64,000 bases of DNA from Nostoc parmelioides FACHB-3921 (lineage in GTDB: Bacteria > Cyanobacteriota > Cyanobacteriia > Cyanobacteriales > Nostocaceae): assembly GCF_014696625.1 (NCBI RefSeq), contig NZ_JACJQL010000017.1, positions 1-64,000 on the forward strand. The letters run 5' to 3'. Positions 51,127-58,463 of this stretch are shown in pieces (the stretch's first letter is position 1; every line of letters starts with the position of its first letter). Position numbers and translations under genes: made by a program. The notes under the pieces were generated by a model. That model did not search any database and was not told the origin of the DNA. It saw only the letters and a list, made by a program, of their open reading frames with translations.

Positions 51127-52389
51127 TTAAGCAGCCCTAATGTTTTCGATTTCCTGTATGACGGCCACTACATTTGCGATTCCATCTTCGGTTCGGATTT
51201 TTGCCCCTAAATCAGCCGCACGCTGACGCATCGTTTGATCTGTCACAGCCAGTTGAATCGCTTGTGCAAGTCGTTCCGCAGTGAGTTGTTTGCGTGGAAT
51301 CGGTTCGGTACCAACCCCTAAAGAGGCTACACGTTGCCCCCAAAAGCCTTGATCTCCAAAAAACGGAATAATAATCGTCGGAACACCAGCCCTCAGACCA
51401 GCAGCTGTAGTACCCGCACCACCGTGATGCACGACAGCCGCAACACGCTCGAATATCCATGAATGGGGTATGGAGTCCACCAGATAAACGCTGTCTGGCA
51501 AATTTTCTTTATGCAGACCACCCCAACCAGAAAGCATAACAGCTCGTTGTTGAGTTTTTGCCAGCGCTTGCAAGATAATATCTGCGGTTTGTTCTGGATT
51601 TCGGTTGCCCATACTTCCAAACCCGATATATATAGGAGGTTTACCACCAAGCAGAAATTCCATGAGGGCTGGGGGTGGACTCCAATTGGGTTCGGCATCC
51701 AGAAACCAGTAGCCAGTGACATGAGTATTCTGCCAATCCGATGGTTTAGGAATTACAGATGGGCTGAAACCATAGAGGGTTGGATAGTTGCTGGTATTGT
51801 AGGGGCCGAAAAATGAGGCTGCGGGCAAGTTCAGCACTTGCTTTCTTGCTGCTGCATCGGCTATGCGAGATCCCTGCCACATTATCTGTCTAATCAAATG
51901 ATGGGATAGCCAATTCACAGCACCTCCGAATCTGGCTATGGACTGGGGAAACAGAACACCAGGAAATTGTGTTGTAGGTGTAAAGGGAAAGACATAGGCT
52001 GGAAGCAATGGCAGTTCTAATTTCTGTGCCAATGAAAGACCAAGGTACAGTCCCCCAACTCCTGTTAGCAATAAGTCCATACCCTGACAAGCCACTAAAC
52101 CTTTTTTTACCCAATTTATAGTTGCTCGTTTGGTTAATCTTGCTGTGTGTGAGGTAATGGTAATAAAATTCCCTTTTTCCAACAGATCACGCATTTCCTG
52201 GGTTTCAATGATTTCTTGCACATTACCGTACATGGGATAAAACTCCAGACCATGCGAAGTAACTAGCACCTCAAAATTTTCATGGGTCAATAGCCGCACA
52301 ATGTGACCTGCTGCTTTTAAACCTTTCCCCAATGCAATATAAGGTTGAACATCCCCTCGACTTCCCAAAGCAATGATAGCTATCCGCAT
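51127..52389 (-). CDS. UDP-glycosyltransferase family (sterol/antibiotic glucosyltransferase-like)
   Basis: 420 residues of GT-B fold. The N-terminal sugar-acceptor domain starts MRIAIIALGSRGDVQPYIAL, the hallmark of the sterol 3-beta-glucosyltransferase/macrolide glycosyltransferase group. The C-terminal nucleotide-sugar site shows AVVHHGGAGTTAAGLRAGVP and FFGDQGFWG. It is predicted to transfer a hexose from a UDP-sugar to a lipid, hopanoid, carotenoid or other small acceptor in the cytoplasm or at the membrane. The start is ATG 52389, with AGGAG eight bases upstream; the GTG at 52398 would leave no ribosome site. A TetR regulator is divergent, 144 bp away, and two operator-like palindromes lie between them, so expression is probably repressed until a substrate-like compound appears. 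This could be a detoxification or resistance gene. Confidence 0.88.
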   Translation of the reverse strand: MRIAIIALGSRGDVQPYIALGKGLKAAGHIVRLLTHENFEVLVTSHGLEFYPMYGNVQEIIETQEMRDLLEKGNFITITSHTARLTKRATINWVKKGLVACQGMDLLLTGVGGLYLGLSLAQKLELPLLPAYVFPFTPTTQFPGVLFPQSIARFGGAVNWLSHHLIRQIMWQGSRIADAAARKQVLNLPAASFFGPYNTSNYPTLYGFSPSVIPKPSDWQNTHVTGYWFLDAEPNWSPPPALMEFLLGGKPPIYIGFGSMGNRNPEQTADIILQALAKTQQRAVMLSGWGGLHKENLPDSVYLVDSIPHSWIFERVAAVVHHGGAGTTAAGLRAGVPTIIIPFFGDQGFWGQRVASLGVGTEPIPRKQLTAERLAQAIQLAVTDQTMRQRAADLGAKIRTEDGIANVVAVIQEIENIRAA

Positions 52390-52438
52390 CAATGACACTC
52401 CTGTTGCTTGTGATTAGCGTTTGTTGGGCGATGCCAGT

Positions 52439-52473
52439 AAAATGACGTAAATGTCATTTTGACTTTAACGTCA
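52439..52473. promoter_or_regulatory. Twin TetR operator-like boxes
   Basis: Two TGAC-N6-GTCA palindromes in tandem: TGAC 52443 / GTCA 52453-52456 (extended to AAAATGAC-N6-GTCATTTT, 52439-52460) and TGAC 52460-52463 / GTCA 52470-52473. Centres are 17 bp apart. They lie between the glycosyltransferase gene and its divergent TetR gene. Confidence 0.65.
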
Positions 52474-52533
52474 TTTTGATGGAAGTGTCAATTTTCAATT
52501 AGACTAAGTTCATCACTATCTTCATGCTGCAAT

Positions 52534-53175
52534 ATGAAGCCATCTCGTCGCGCATCAATCGGTTTAGAAAAACGGGAACGGACAAGAACTAGTCTGATTG
52601 AGGCAGCCTATCGAGTATTTGCTCGCAAAGAAGCAGATGCCGTGACGATTGACGACATCATTGCAGAAGCCAGCGTTGCTAGGGGAACGTTCTATAACTA
52701 TTTCCAAACACGAGAGGATGTGCTGAAAGCGGTTGCGGCATCTCTAAGTGATCAGATGAATCAAAAGATTTGGGCGCAGTCTGTGGCGATTGATGACCCT
52801 GCCGAAAGAATGGCGATCGCCATTCGCCAATTTCTGCATCAATCAATTCAGGATTCTACTTGGGGATGGGTGATTGTGCGAATTGGATTAATCGCCGCCC
52901 CACTGAGTGAAACCATAGAAAGAGGCGTGATGACTGACCTGGAAGCAGGTATACGACTGAAACGATTTCAAGTTGATAGCTTACAGGCAGCGATCGATCT
53001 GATTTTGGGAACAGGGCTGATGGCAATGCGTAGCATTCTAGAAGGACAGACAGAGCCAGATTACCCTGAGCAAATCGCTAAAATTATTCTCAAAACACTG
53101 GGTGTCGCTGATGCTGATGCTCATGTGATTGCTTTCAAATTTCTAGAGCCGTTGCCAGGTGACGGTATGGAGTAA
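52534..53175 (+). CDS. TetR/AcrR family transcriptional regulator
   Basis: 213 residues. The N-terminal helix-turn-helix (about 15-60) reads TRTSLIEAAYRVFARKEADA, then VARGTFYNYFQTRED, the canonical TetR pattern. The remaining helices form the ligand-binding and dimer domain; the ligand is unknown. It is divergently transcribed from the glycosyltransferase gene, with two palindromes in the gap, so it most likely represses that gene and itself. The ATG at 52534 lacks a strong ribosome site, and an ATG is not available further in without losing the first helix. Complete and typical in length. Confidence 0.9.
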   Translation: MKPSRRASIGLEKRERTRTSLIEAAYRVFARKEADAVTIDDIIAEASVARGTFYNYFQTREDVLKAVAASLSDQMNQKIWAQSVAIDDPAERMAIAIRQFLHQSIQDSTWGWVIVRIGLIAAPLSETIERGVMTDLEAGIRLKRFQVDSLQAAIDLILGTGLMAMRSILEGQTEPDYPEQIAKIILKTLGVADADAHVIAFKFLEPLPGDGME

Positions 53176-53244
53176 ACATTTAGCGATCCTCCGATACCGT
53201 TGGCGAAATATTGCTTAACTCAACTAAATCTTTAATATTCATGA

Positions 53245-53790
53245 TTACAGATCACTTTTTTTAGTTAATTTATAATCTTCAAAAATTACCTCATACCCAT
53301 TTCCTTGTGGCGATGCACACATAATTCCGACTTGAATGTCTTGCAGAACTGGAAAATAAGCCATTCTAAATGGAACATAGCGGCCATATTCATCTAAATA
53401 AGCAATATGAATTGCCTCTTGACATCGCTCAACCCGTAGCTGAAAAATGTTAGGAGGATTTAGCAGAGGTGTGAATGACCAATCTGAATAGTTGTGAGTG
53501 ACAACAGCACTCAGATTTTGTACTCCATCTACATACTCAATCCCTGTTTTAATCCAATGTTGCTCGTCAGCACGAATCATAATTCCTGCTTGGTCGTATA
53601 AATATTGATAGTTTCCTTTTATCTTGACATCGACCACAAAATTTGTATTCACTCGGTCAAAGTAGAAATGTCCACTATCACGAATAAAACCATAGTGAGT
53701 CATACGCCAAAAATCAGTTTTTGGTGTGGTTGTAACAATAATTTGCTGATCTGAATGCGACCAATTAGCAGGTTCATTAAGCCATTCCAT
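53245..53790 (-). CDS. DUF1349 concanavalin-like protein
   Basis: 181 residues matching the DUF1349 family throughout: WLNEP near the N-terminus, TDFWRMTHYGFIRDSGHFYF, QAGIMIRADEQHWIKTGIEY and a final EVIFEDYKL. The fold is a beta-sandwich related to concanavalin A lectins/glucanases, and fungal and bacterial members have been described as regulators of enolase-like or sugar-binding proteins. No signal peptide, so cytoplasmic. No catalytic role can be claimed. It stands alone between the TetR gene (convergent) and the DUF606 pair (123 bp upstream on the same strand). Confidence 0.85.
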   Translation of the reverse strand: MEWLNEPANWSHSDQQIIVTTTPKTDFWRMTHYGFIRDSGHFYFDRVNTNFVVDVKIKGNYQYLYDQAGIMIRADEQHWIKTGIEYVDGVQNLSAVVTHNYSDWSFTPLLNPPNIFQLRVERCQEAIHIAYLDEYGRYVPFRMAYFPVLQDIQVGIMCASPQGNGYEVIFEDYKLTKKSDL

Positions 53791-53912
53791 AGTTTTTACT
53801 GTAATTTTAAATGTAAGGGGATAGAGGGAGAAAAAATGTTACTGTGTGGTTATAGAATTTCACTGTGAGTAACTGATTTAAAAAATCCAGTTGTTCAACC
53901 TTATTTAAGGCA

Positions 53913-54386
53913 TTACTTAAAGTTTTGCTCAGAATAGTTTTTGTCCAATTGATTAATTGCGATCGCTACTACTAATGTGGCTATTCCTAATATCTTGGGT
54001 GTGGTAATCGGATATTTAACAGCACCGAACCATCCCAATTGATCAATTACTAGTGACATAAACATCTGGCTAAAGACAACAACTAAAGTAGTTGTAGTTA
54101 AACCCAATCTAGGAACTATTAAACTACTTAAGGTTACGAAGATTGCACCTAGCAAGCCACCTAAAAATGCCCACCAAGGAGTAATAGAAATTAAGTCAAG
54201 CCTGTAGGGTTGGAAAATACCTAGTGCTAGGAGCAATGTCAGGATACTAAACCCAACTACGAAATTAATTGTTGCTGCGGCTATTGGGGAGTGGAGTATT
54301 GTCTTTAATCGAGCATTGGCAGCTGCGCCAATTGTTGAACAGCCACCAGCCGAGCCAGCACCAAGCAATGCTAAGAAGATTTCCAT
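53913..54386 (-). CDS. DUF606/YdcZ small DMT-type membrane protein, second of pair
   Basis: About 157 residues from ATG 54386, 19 bp after the first paralogue ends. A longer frame to 54440 overlaps that gene and adds a non-membrane N-terminus. Five hydrophobic helices are visible: MEIFLALLGAGSAGG, AATINFVVGFSILTLLLALG, WWAFLGGLLGAIFVTLSSLI, TTTLVVVFSQMFMSLVIDQL and ILGIATLVVAIAI. It belongs to the drug/metabolite transporter superfamily; half-size members are thought to work as pairs. The neighbour is a paralogue in the same operon, so a heterodimer is plausible. Substrate unknown. Confidence 0.82.
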   Translation of the reverse strand: MEIFLALLGAGSAGGCSTIGAAANARLKTILHSPIAAATINFVVGFSILTLLLALGIFQPYRLDLISITPWWAFLGGLLGAIFVTLSSLIVPRLGLTTTTLVVVFSQMFMSLVIDQLGWFGAVKYPITTPKILGIATLVVAIAINQLDKNYSEQNFK

Positions 54387-54405
54387 AAGATGATACTGAA
54401 AAGTA

Positions 54406-54897
54406 TTAGGTTGGTAGCGAAAGCAAAAAAATTGCCACAATTAACAATCCCATCACAAGGCGACGATTAGCACTCAGGCGACGACGGTTAACTCCCAACC
54501 AGCCAAAATGGTCAGTCACTAAGCCAGCGATCGCTTGTCCACAGATAATTAACCCCTGAGTCAAAGTAGTCCCCAAAATAGAGGTGAAGTAAGTACTGGA
54601 GGTAATATACCAAACTCCAAATAAACCACCCATCAGACTCCATCGGGGAGCTTTGGCTAAAGCAGACCAATCTGGACGACCAAACCAACCCGTGCATAAC
54701 AAACTAATCAACGCAATTGAGCCGACAAGGTAAGAAATATCTGCGGCTAGGGGTACAGAATTGAGCGATCGCGCTAATTGTGCATTGAGATTACTTTGAA
54801 TCGGCAATATAGCACCGTTCAGCAATGCTAGTAGAACATACAAGTAGCTTTGACCATTAAGAACAGACCCCTGGAGACCTAAACGTATGGGTGTCAT
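54406..54897 (-). CDS. DUF606/YdcZ small DMT-type membrane protein, first of pair
   Basis: 163 residues, five predicted membrane helices. The family signature is clear: ALLNGAILPIQSNLNAQLAR in helix 1, SLMGGLFGVWYITSSTYFT in helix 3, GLIICGQAIAGLVTDHFGWLG in helix 4. This half-size DMT-superfamily protein probably pairs with the next gene to form an inner-membrane exporter. A divergent MarR regulator starts 111 bp away, with two matching palindromes in the gap. This arrangement is typical for efflux induced by small phenolic or toxic compounds, but the compound is unknown. ATG 54897. Confidence 0.85.
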   Translation of the reverse strand: MTPIRLGLQGSVLNGQSYLYVLLALLNGAILPIQSNLNAQLARSLNSVPLAADISYLVGSIALISLLCTGWFGRPDWSALAKAPRWSLMGGLFGVWYITSSTYFTSILGTTLTQGLIICGQAIAGLVTDHFGWLGVNRRRLSANRRLVMGLLIVAIFLLSLPT

Positions 54898-54938
54898 GGT
54901 TATTGTTTTGTGAGAAGAATAGAAGATGCTTGTAAATT

Positions 54939-54997
54939 TATCTTGATATCAAGATACTTAAAATAAAGATAAAAGTCAAGAATCTCGATGTCAAGAT
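54939..54997. promoter_or_regulatory. Two MarR operator-like palindromes
   Basis: A perfect 18-bp palindrome, TATCTTGATATCAAGATA (54939-54956), and a second, imperfect one, ATCTCGATGTCAAGAT (54982-54997), lie between the DUF606 pair and the divergent MarR gene. Two matching sites in a 111-bp gap suggest shared repression of both transcripts. Confidence 0.7.
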
Positions 54998-55008
54998 AAA
55001 ATGGCAGT

Positions 55009-55497
55009 ATGAACAAAGATCGAATCGACATCATTCTTGAGGAATGGCAACAGGAATCGCCGCAGTTGGATACCTCAGCCGTAAGCATAATTGGGCGGGT
55101 ACTGCGAATTTCCCGTCTTCTGGAAAAGCATCGAGAAAATATACTTGTTGAGTATGGCTTGAACCTGTGGTCATTCGATGTGTTAGCCACACTGCGACGG
55201 CAGGGACAACCTTTTCGATTGAAACCTACTGAACTCTATAGTTTGCTCATGCTGTCTTCAGGCGCAATGACAAACCGGATTGACCGTCTAGAACAAGATG
55301 GTATAGTAATACGTGTCCGTGATGCAGAGGATCGGCGCAGTGTCATGGTGCAACTAACTCCCAAAGGAATACAGCTTGCGGATACTGTAATGCCTATTTT
55401 GTTTGAGAAAGAGAAACAGCTGTTATCTCAATTCACATCCGATGAATTGCAACTATCTATACCTTTGCTGCGTAAGCTACTTACGTTACTCGAATAG
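55009..55497 (+). CDS. MarR family transcriptional regulator
   Basis: 162 residues, winged helix-turn-helix of the MarR type. An N-terminal helix precedes the DNA-binding region: PTELYSLLMLSSGAMTNRID is the recognition segment and VRDAEDRRSVMVQLTPKG is the wing, both canonical. C-terminal helices (FEKEKQLLSQFTSDELQL) complete the dimer interface. It is divergent from two DUF606 transporter genes, and the gap contains two palindromes of the size MarR dimers bind. Probably an autoregulated repressor of the transporter pair, released by a small ligand. ATG 55009. Confidence 0.92.
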   Translation: MNKDRIDIILEEWQQESPQLDTSAVSIIGRVLRISRLLEKHRENILVEYGLNLWSFDVLATLRRQGQPFRLKPTELYSLLMLSSGAMTNRIDRLEQDGIVIRVRDAEDRRSVMVQLTPKGIQLADTVMPILFEKEKQLLSQFTSDELQLSIPLLRKLLTLLE

Positions 55498-55540
55498 GAT
55501 AAGCTAATGCGGGTCTAAATTGCACAACTACTAATAAGGG

Positions 55541-55610
55541 CTGTTAACTGTTAACGGTCAACGGCCTTCACAATGGATTATGCAACTTAAAAATGCTTAT
55601 AATGGATAGC
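55541..55610 (+). repeat. Dispersed ~70-bp element, copy C
   Basis: CTGTTAACTGTTAACGGTCA, then ATGGATTATGCAACTTAAAA, matching the elements at 15981-16052 and 26539-26607 with more drift at the right end. Confidence 0.6.
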
Positions 55611-55757
55611 TTTTTAAGGGGGGTTAGGGGAGATCAACAAGTGCTGAAAATCACCGTTAACCACTTTTCAAATACGCTCTTAATTAGTTCAAAGAATATA
55701 TGGGGAAACATTGAAAACAGGCTGTGGAAAATTGTGTAATTTTTCACGATTTAAGAC

Positions 55758-56690
55758 TTAATTTGAGTTTTTATAAATTAAAAATACCGAACCAATAGGG
55801 CCGGGATTTTCTATATAGATTTTCTTGTTATAATACAATCCAGGCGACATTCCACCATCAAATAAAATTCCTTCTTGAATCTTCCCTAAACAATTCTGGC
55901 GAGCAATACCTTCTAAAACATCATCGAATTTATCTGGTGTTAACTCTTGATTAGTCGCATTTACTTCAATATTAGAGTTAGCTTTTATATCATTTACTAA
56001 TAAAATAACATAACCTTTATTGGTAATAGCTGCCATAGAACGATTCGTGGCTTGTTTACAAGCAAATTCACCCAAATCTTGACAAATATCTTTAAATTTA
56101 CCCTGACGATAAAATCTCCCGTTACCGCCTACTAAGTTGTAATTCAATATATTAATGTCTCTCCTTCCCGCTTGAATTGTCGCTTTCCGTTCTTGTGGTT
56201 TACCACCAGAAATACCAAAGGAGGAACGTTTATTTTTAAAATCTCCTGAATATTCTACTCCACGAGAAATATTTAAACCTTGGGGTTTATTCTCAGGATC
56301 TATATAATCGGCGTTAATTGCGGCTATTGGTCGTTGTCCATTTAATGTAGAGTTCTTATCAGAAATTAGTTCATTAAATTGTTTTGGGATATATTCTCGG
56401 CGAATTTTACCCCTAGCATCTTTCGTATATAACTGATGAGATAAACCAAGATTAACTTTAAAATCTAAAGCTACCGATCTGGGATTGAAAATAATTACAT
56501 GATTAATACCTTTAGCAAACTTTTCACCTCGATTGTTAGTCTGAAAAAATGCCATACTAAATTGGTTATCTTCCCCAGGACAAACTTGGACAGCTTTTGG
56601 TGCTGAACTAGCATCGATTTTTCTACAACCTGACAATAAGCTGACAGCACCGATAAATACAGATAAAGCAACGAGTTTTTGAAGATACAT
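55758..56690 (-). CDS. Phosphodiester glycosidase (NAGPA-like) lipoprotein
   Basis: 310 residues. A lipoprotein signal with lipobox LLSGC puts Cys22 as the lipidation site, so the protein sits on a periplasm-facing membrane. The rest matches the phosphodiester glycosidase/NAGPA (formerly DUF2233) family: INADYIDPENKPQGL near the middle, ATNRSMAAITNKGYVILLV, and the C-terminal ILFDGGMSPGLYYN, where the Asp-Gly-Gly motif is typical. Family members remove sugar 1-phosphodiester caps, for example in matrix polymers or on N-acetylglucosamine. The natural substrate here is unknown. The ATG at 56690 is the only start that keeps the lipoprotein signal. It lies 14 bases behind a stem-loop and has no ribosome site. 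Confidence 0.85.
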   Translation of the reverse strand: MYLQKLVALSVFIGAVSLLSGCRKIDASSAPKAVQVCPGEDNQFSMAFFQTNNRGEKFAKGINHVIIFNPRSVALDFKVNLGLSHQLYTKDARGKIRREYIPKQFNELISDKNSTLNGQRPIAAINADYIDPENKPQGLNISRGVEYSGDFKNKRSSFGISGGKPQERKATIQAGRRDINILNYNLVGGNGRFYRQGKFKDICQDLGEFACKQATNRSMAAITNKGYVILLVNDIKANSNIEVNATNQELTPDKFDDVLEGIARQNCLGKIQEGILFDGGMSPGLYYNKKIYIENPGPIGSVFLIYKNSN

Positions 56691-56693
56691 ATA

Positions 56694-56726
56694 AAATAAA
56701 AATCCGCTACAGCATGACTATAGCGG
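56694..56726 (-). terminator. Intrinsic terminator of the DUF4912 gene, abutting the next start
   Basis: On the minus strand: CCGCTATAG / CTGTAGCGG (9 pairs, one G-U) with loop TCATG, followed by ATTTTTATTTTA. It ends the DUF4912 transcript about 95 bases after its stop and lies directly before the ATG of the glycosidase gene, so it may also act as an attenuator or translation block for that gene. Confidence 0.65.
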
Positions 56727-56821
56727 TTAATAATTCAAAATTTCAATTGTGAATAAACAGACTTTAAAGGCTTGATATCATTATCAATTTAAAATTATTC
56801 TGCCTTTTGCGTCCTACTTTC

Positions 56822-58072
56822 TTAAGCCAACCATTCCACAACAGCTTCTTCTTTGGTGTTGGTGTTACGAGATGGGGTTTCACGGTTAAACTTCATGTGA
56901 ATTGAGCGTGTTTGCTCACCATCAGCCGCCACAGCCAAAATAGGATAGTCGATTAAGCCATCTTGGAAGGACATCTGGAAGCGGAATGTACCATCTGGAT
57001 TTAGTTTGATGGGACGGCCGCCAATTGTCACGGTAGCGTCGGGTTCGGTTGCACCGTAAACAATCAACTCAGCATCAGCAATTAACCAGAACTGGCGAGG
57101 ACGTACTGGGATAGCGGAAGCGGAGAAGCCGACACCAGACATTCCCACACCGGACATATTTAAGCCGGAGGCGGTGGGAACTGCCCACATACCTACACCA
57201 GAGGGGAAGATATAAGAACTGATGGCTTGTTCGGGACGCACGGAACCAGCAACGTGTTGTTGAGAACCGAACAGAGAGCCTGCAACCCGTTGGGCTTCGG
57301 CTGACTCTGCCAAGCCAAAGATGTGGTCGTAGATGGGGTTGCTGCCATTTGCGCCAGCAGCCACAGTAGGCGCTTTCTTCGCAGGGGGAACTAATTCGTA
57401 CAGTGTCTTACCGCGTAAGTCTTCTTCAAAGTTGACGCTGATAAAGACATCTTCAATCCAATCAGAAGGATAGACCGGGGGAATGTGGACGCGGGCAGAA
57501 CGAGCTAAGACTAACCAACGACCATCTACTGCACGATAACCGATATCGAGTACATAATCGCGATCGCTCACCGGAATAGGAAGATACCATTCTCTTGCTA
57601 GTTCATCCGCAGGATATTCTTGGATGCTGTGGGGGCTTTGGTAATCCAGATTAACGTCAGTAACGTCGTAAATCCGCAGGGCTAGTTGTTGTCCCCCTTG
57701 ACGGCGCAATTCTTCTTTATGATCGTTAGGAATATCCCAGTAAGCATAAGCCCACTGAGGATCGCGTGGTAGAAGGACAATCCGGCTGTCACCGTAACCA
57801 CCAGGTAGGTCTGCTAGTCCTTCATCAACATCAGCCAGAGAGCCACCAGTACGATCTTCTTGTCCTAATTCAAATTTCGCGGCTTCCACGGTTTCCTGTG
57901 CCTCCAGTGAACGAGATGGGTTAAGCAAAGCTTTATTTCGCTGGACTTCTTGAATTGCTGCCAGCAGTTGTGATTTACGCATTCGGCTGTAGCGAGAGAT
58001 GCTGAATTCGCTGGCAACTCTTCGTAGTTGCCTTAATGTCATCTCTTCTAGCGGTGGGCGTTCTTTCGCCAT
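56822..58072 (-). CDS. DUF4912 protein with Rho N-terminal-like domain
   Basis: 416 residues, no signal or membrane segments. Residues about 8-45 form a Rho-N/SAP-like helical motif (TLRQLRRVASEFSISRY, RMRKSQLLAAI), which binds nucleic acid in other proteins. Residues about 95-215 are the DUF4912 domain (RIVLLPRDPQWAYAYWDIP; LALRIYDVTDV; DYVLDIGYR). A Gly/Ser/Met-rich linker (about 290-320) precedes a third beta-rich part (about 325-400; ELIVYGATEPDATVTIGG), resembling a small Ig-like fold. The family is common in cyanobacteria and a few Firmicutes. Its function is unknown. It sits alone with a terminator behind it and a 391-bp leader before it. The ATG at 58072 fits the Rho-N start. Confidence 0.85.
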   Translation of the reverse strand: MAKERPPLEEMTLRQLRRVASEFSISRYSRMRKSQLLAAIQEVQRNKALLNPSRSLEAQETVEAAKFELGQEDRTGGSLADVDEGLADLPGGYGDSRIVLLPRDPQWAYAYWDIPNDHKEELRRQGGQQLALRIYDVTDVNLDYQSPHSIQEYPADELAREWYLPIPVSDRDYVLDIGYRAVDGRWLVLARSARVHIPPVYPSDWIEDVFISVNFEEDLRGKTLYELVPPAKKAPTVAAGANGSNPIYDHIFGLAESAEAQRVAGSLFGSQQHVAGSVRPEQAISSYIFPSGVGMWAVPTASGLNMSGVGMSGVGFSASAIPVRPRQFWLIADAELIVYGATEPDATVTIGGRPIKLNPDGTFRFQMSFQDGLIDYPILAVAADGEQTRSIHMKFNRETPSRNTNTKEEAVVEWLA

Positions 58073-58463
58073 TTGTTTGGCCTCCAGTAGTTTGAAAGGT
58101 AAATGATTTCCCCTGGTTATAGAATGCTTGATAAAAGATCATCCCTTCCAGATGAATTTCTTATTCCTGACTCCTGGTTTTGCTAAGTGTGTGTTTTTAG
58201 TCTTTTGTTAAAAGAGGGGACACTCCCTTTCAACTCCTTACTTGTGCCAAAATCAGCACTTTAGGATTGGAGGAGTCAATTTATTAAGTTTGTTAACTAA
58301 ATATTAACTACTAACTCTTGTCTGGGATCAAGAGGTGTCAACAGGCTTTTTTACCTAATTGACGAACTTATTAGCTCTGGGGGGATCATATTGTCATGAA
58401 ATCTTGATATTCACATTGGTGATCCCCAATTTTATATCAAGATTTCATAACAATACACCGGAC
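58073..58463. other. Leader of the DUF4912 gene with a long inverted repeat
   Basis: 391 bp between the AEC transporter stop and the DUF4912 start (both minus strand). It contains a 20-bp-arm inverted repeat (58391-58453) at its right edge; the remainder is AT-rich and presumably holds the DUF4912 promoter. No gene is visible. Confidence 0.6.
58391..58453. promoter_or_regulatory. 20-bp-arm inverted repeat after the AEC transporter gene
   Basis: Arms TTGTCATGAAATCTTGATAT (58391-58410) and ATATCAAGATTTCATAACAA (58434-58453) pair at 19 of 20 positions around a 23-base loop, starting 10 bp beyond the AEC stop codon. There is no T-run. It could be a terminator, an RNA-stabilising structure or a protein-binding site. 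Each arm contains the ATCTTGATAT word also found in the MarR operators at 54939. Confidence 0.7.

Noticed and set aside
52390..52398. GTG start for the glycosyltransferase at 52398
   Set aside because: The AGGAG site would overlap the GTG; spacing fits the ATG at 52389.
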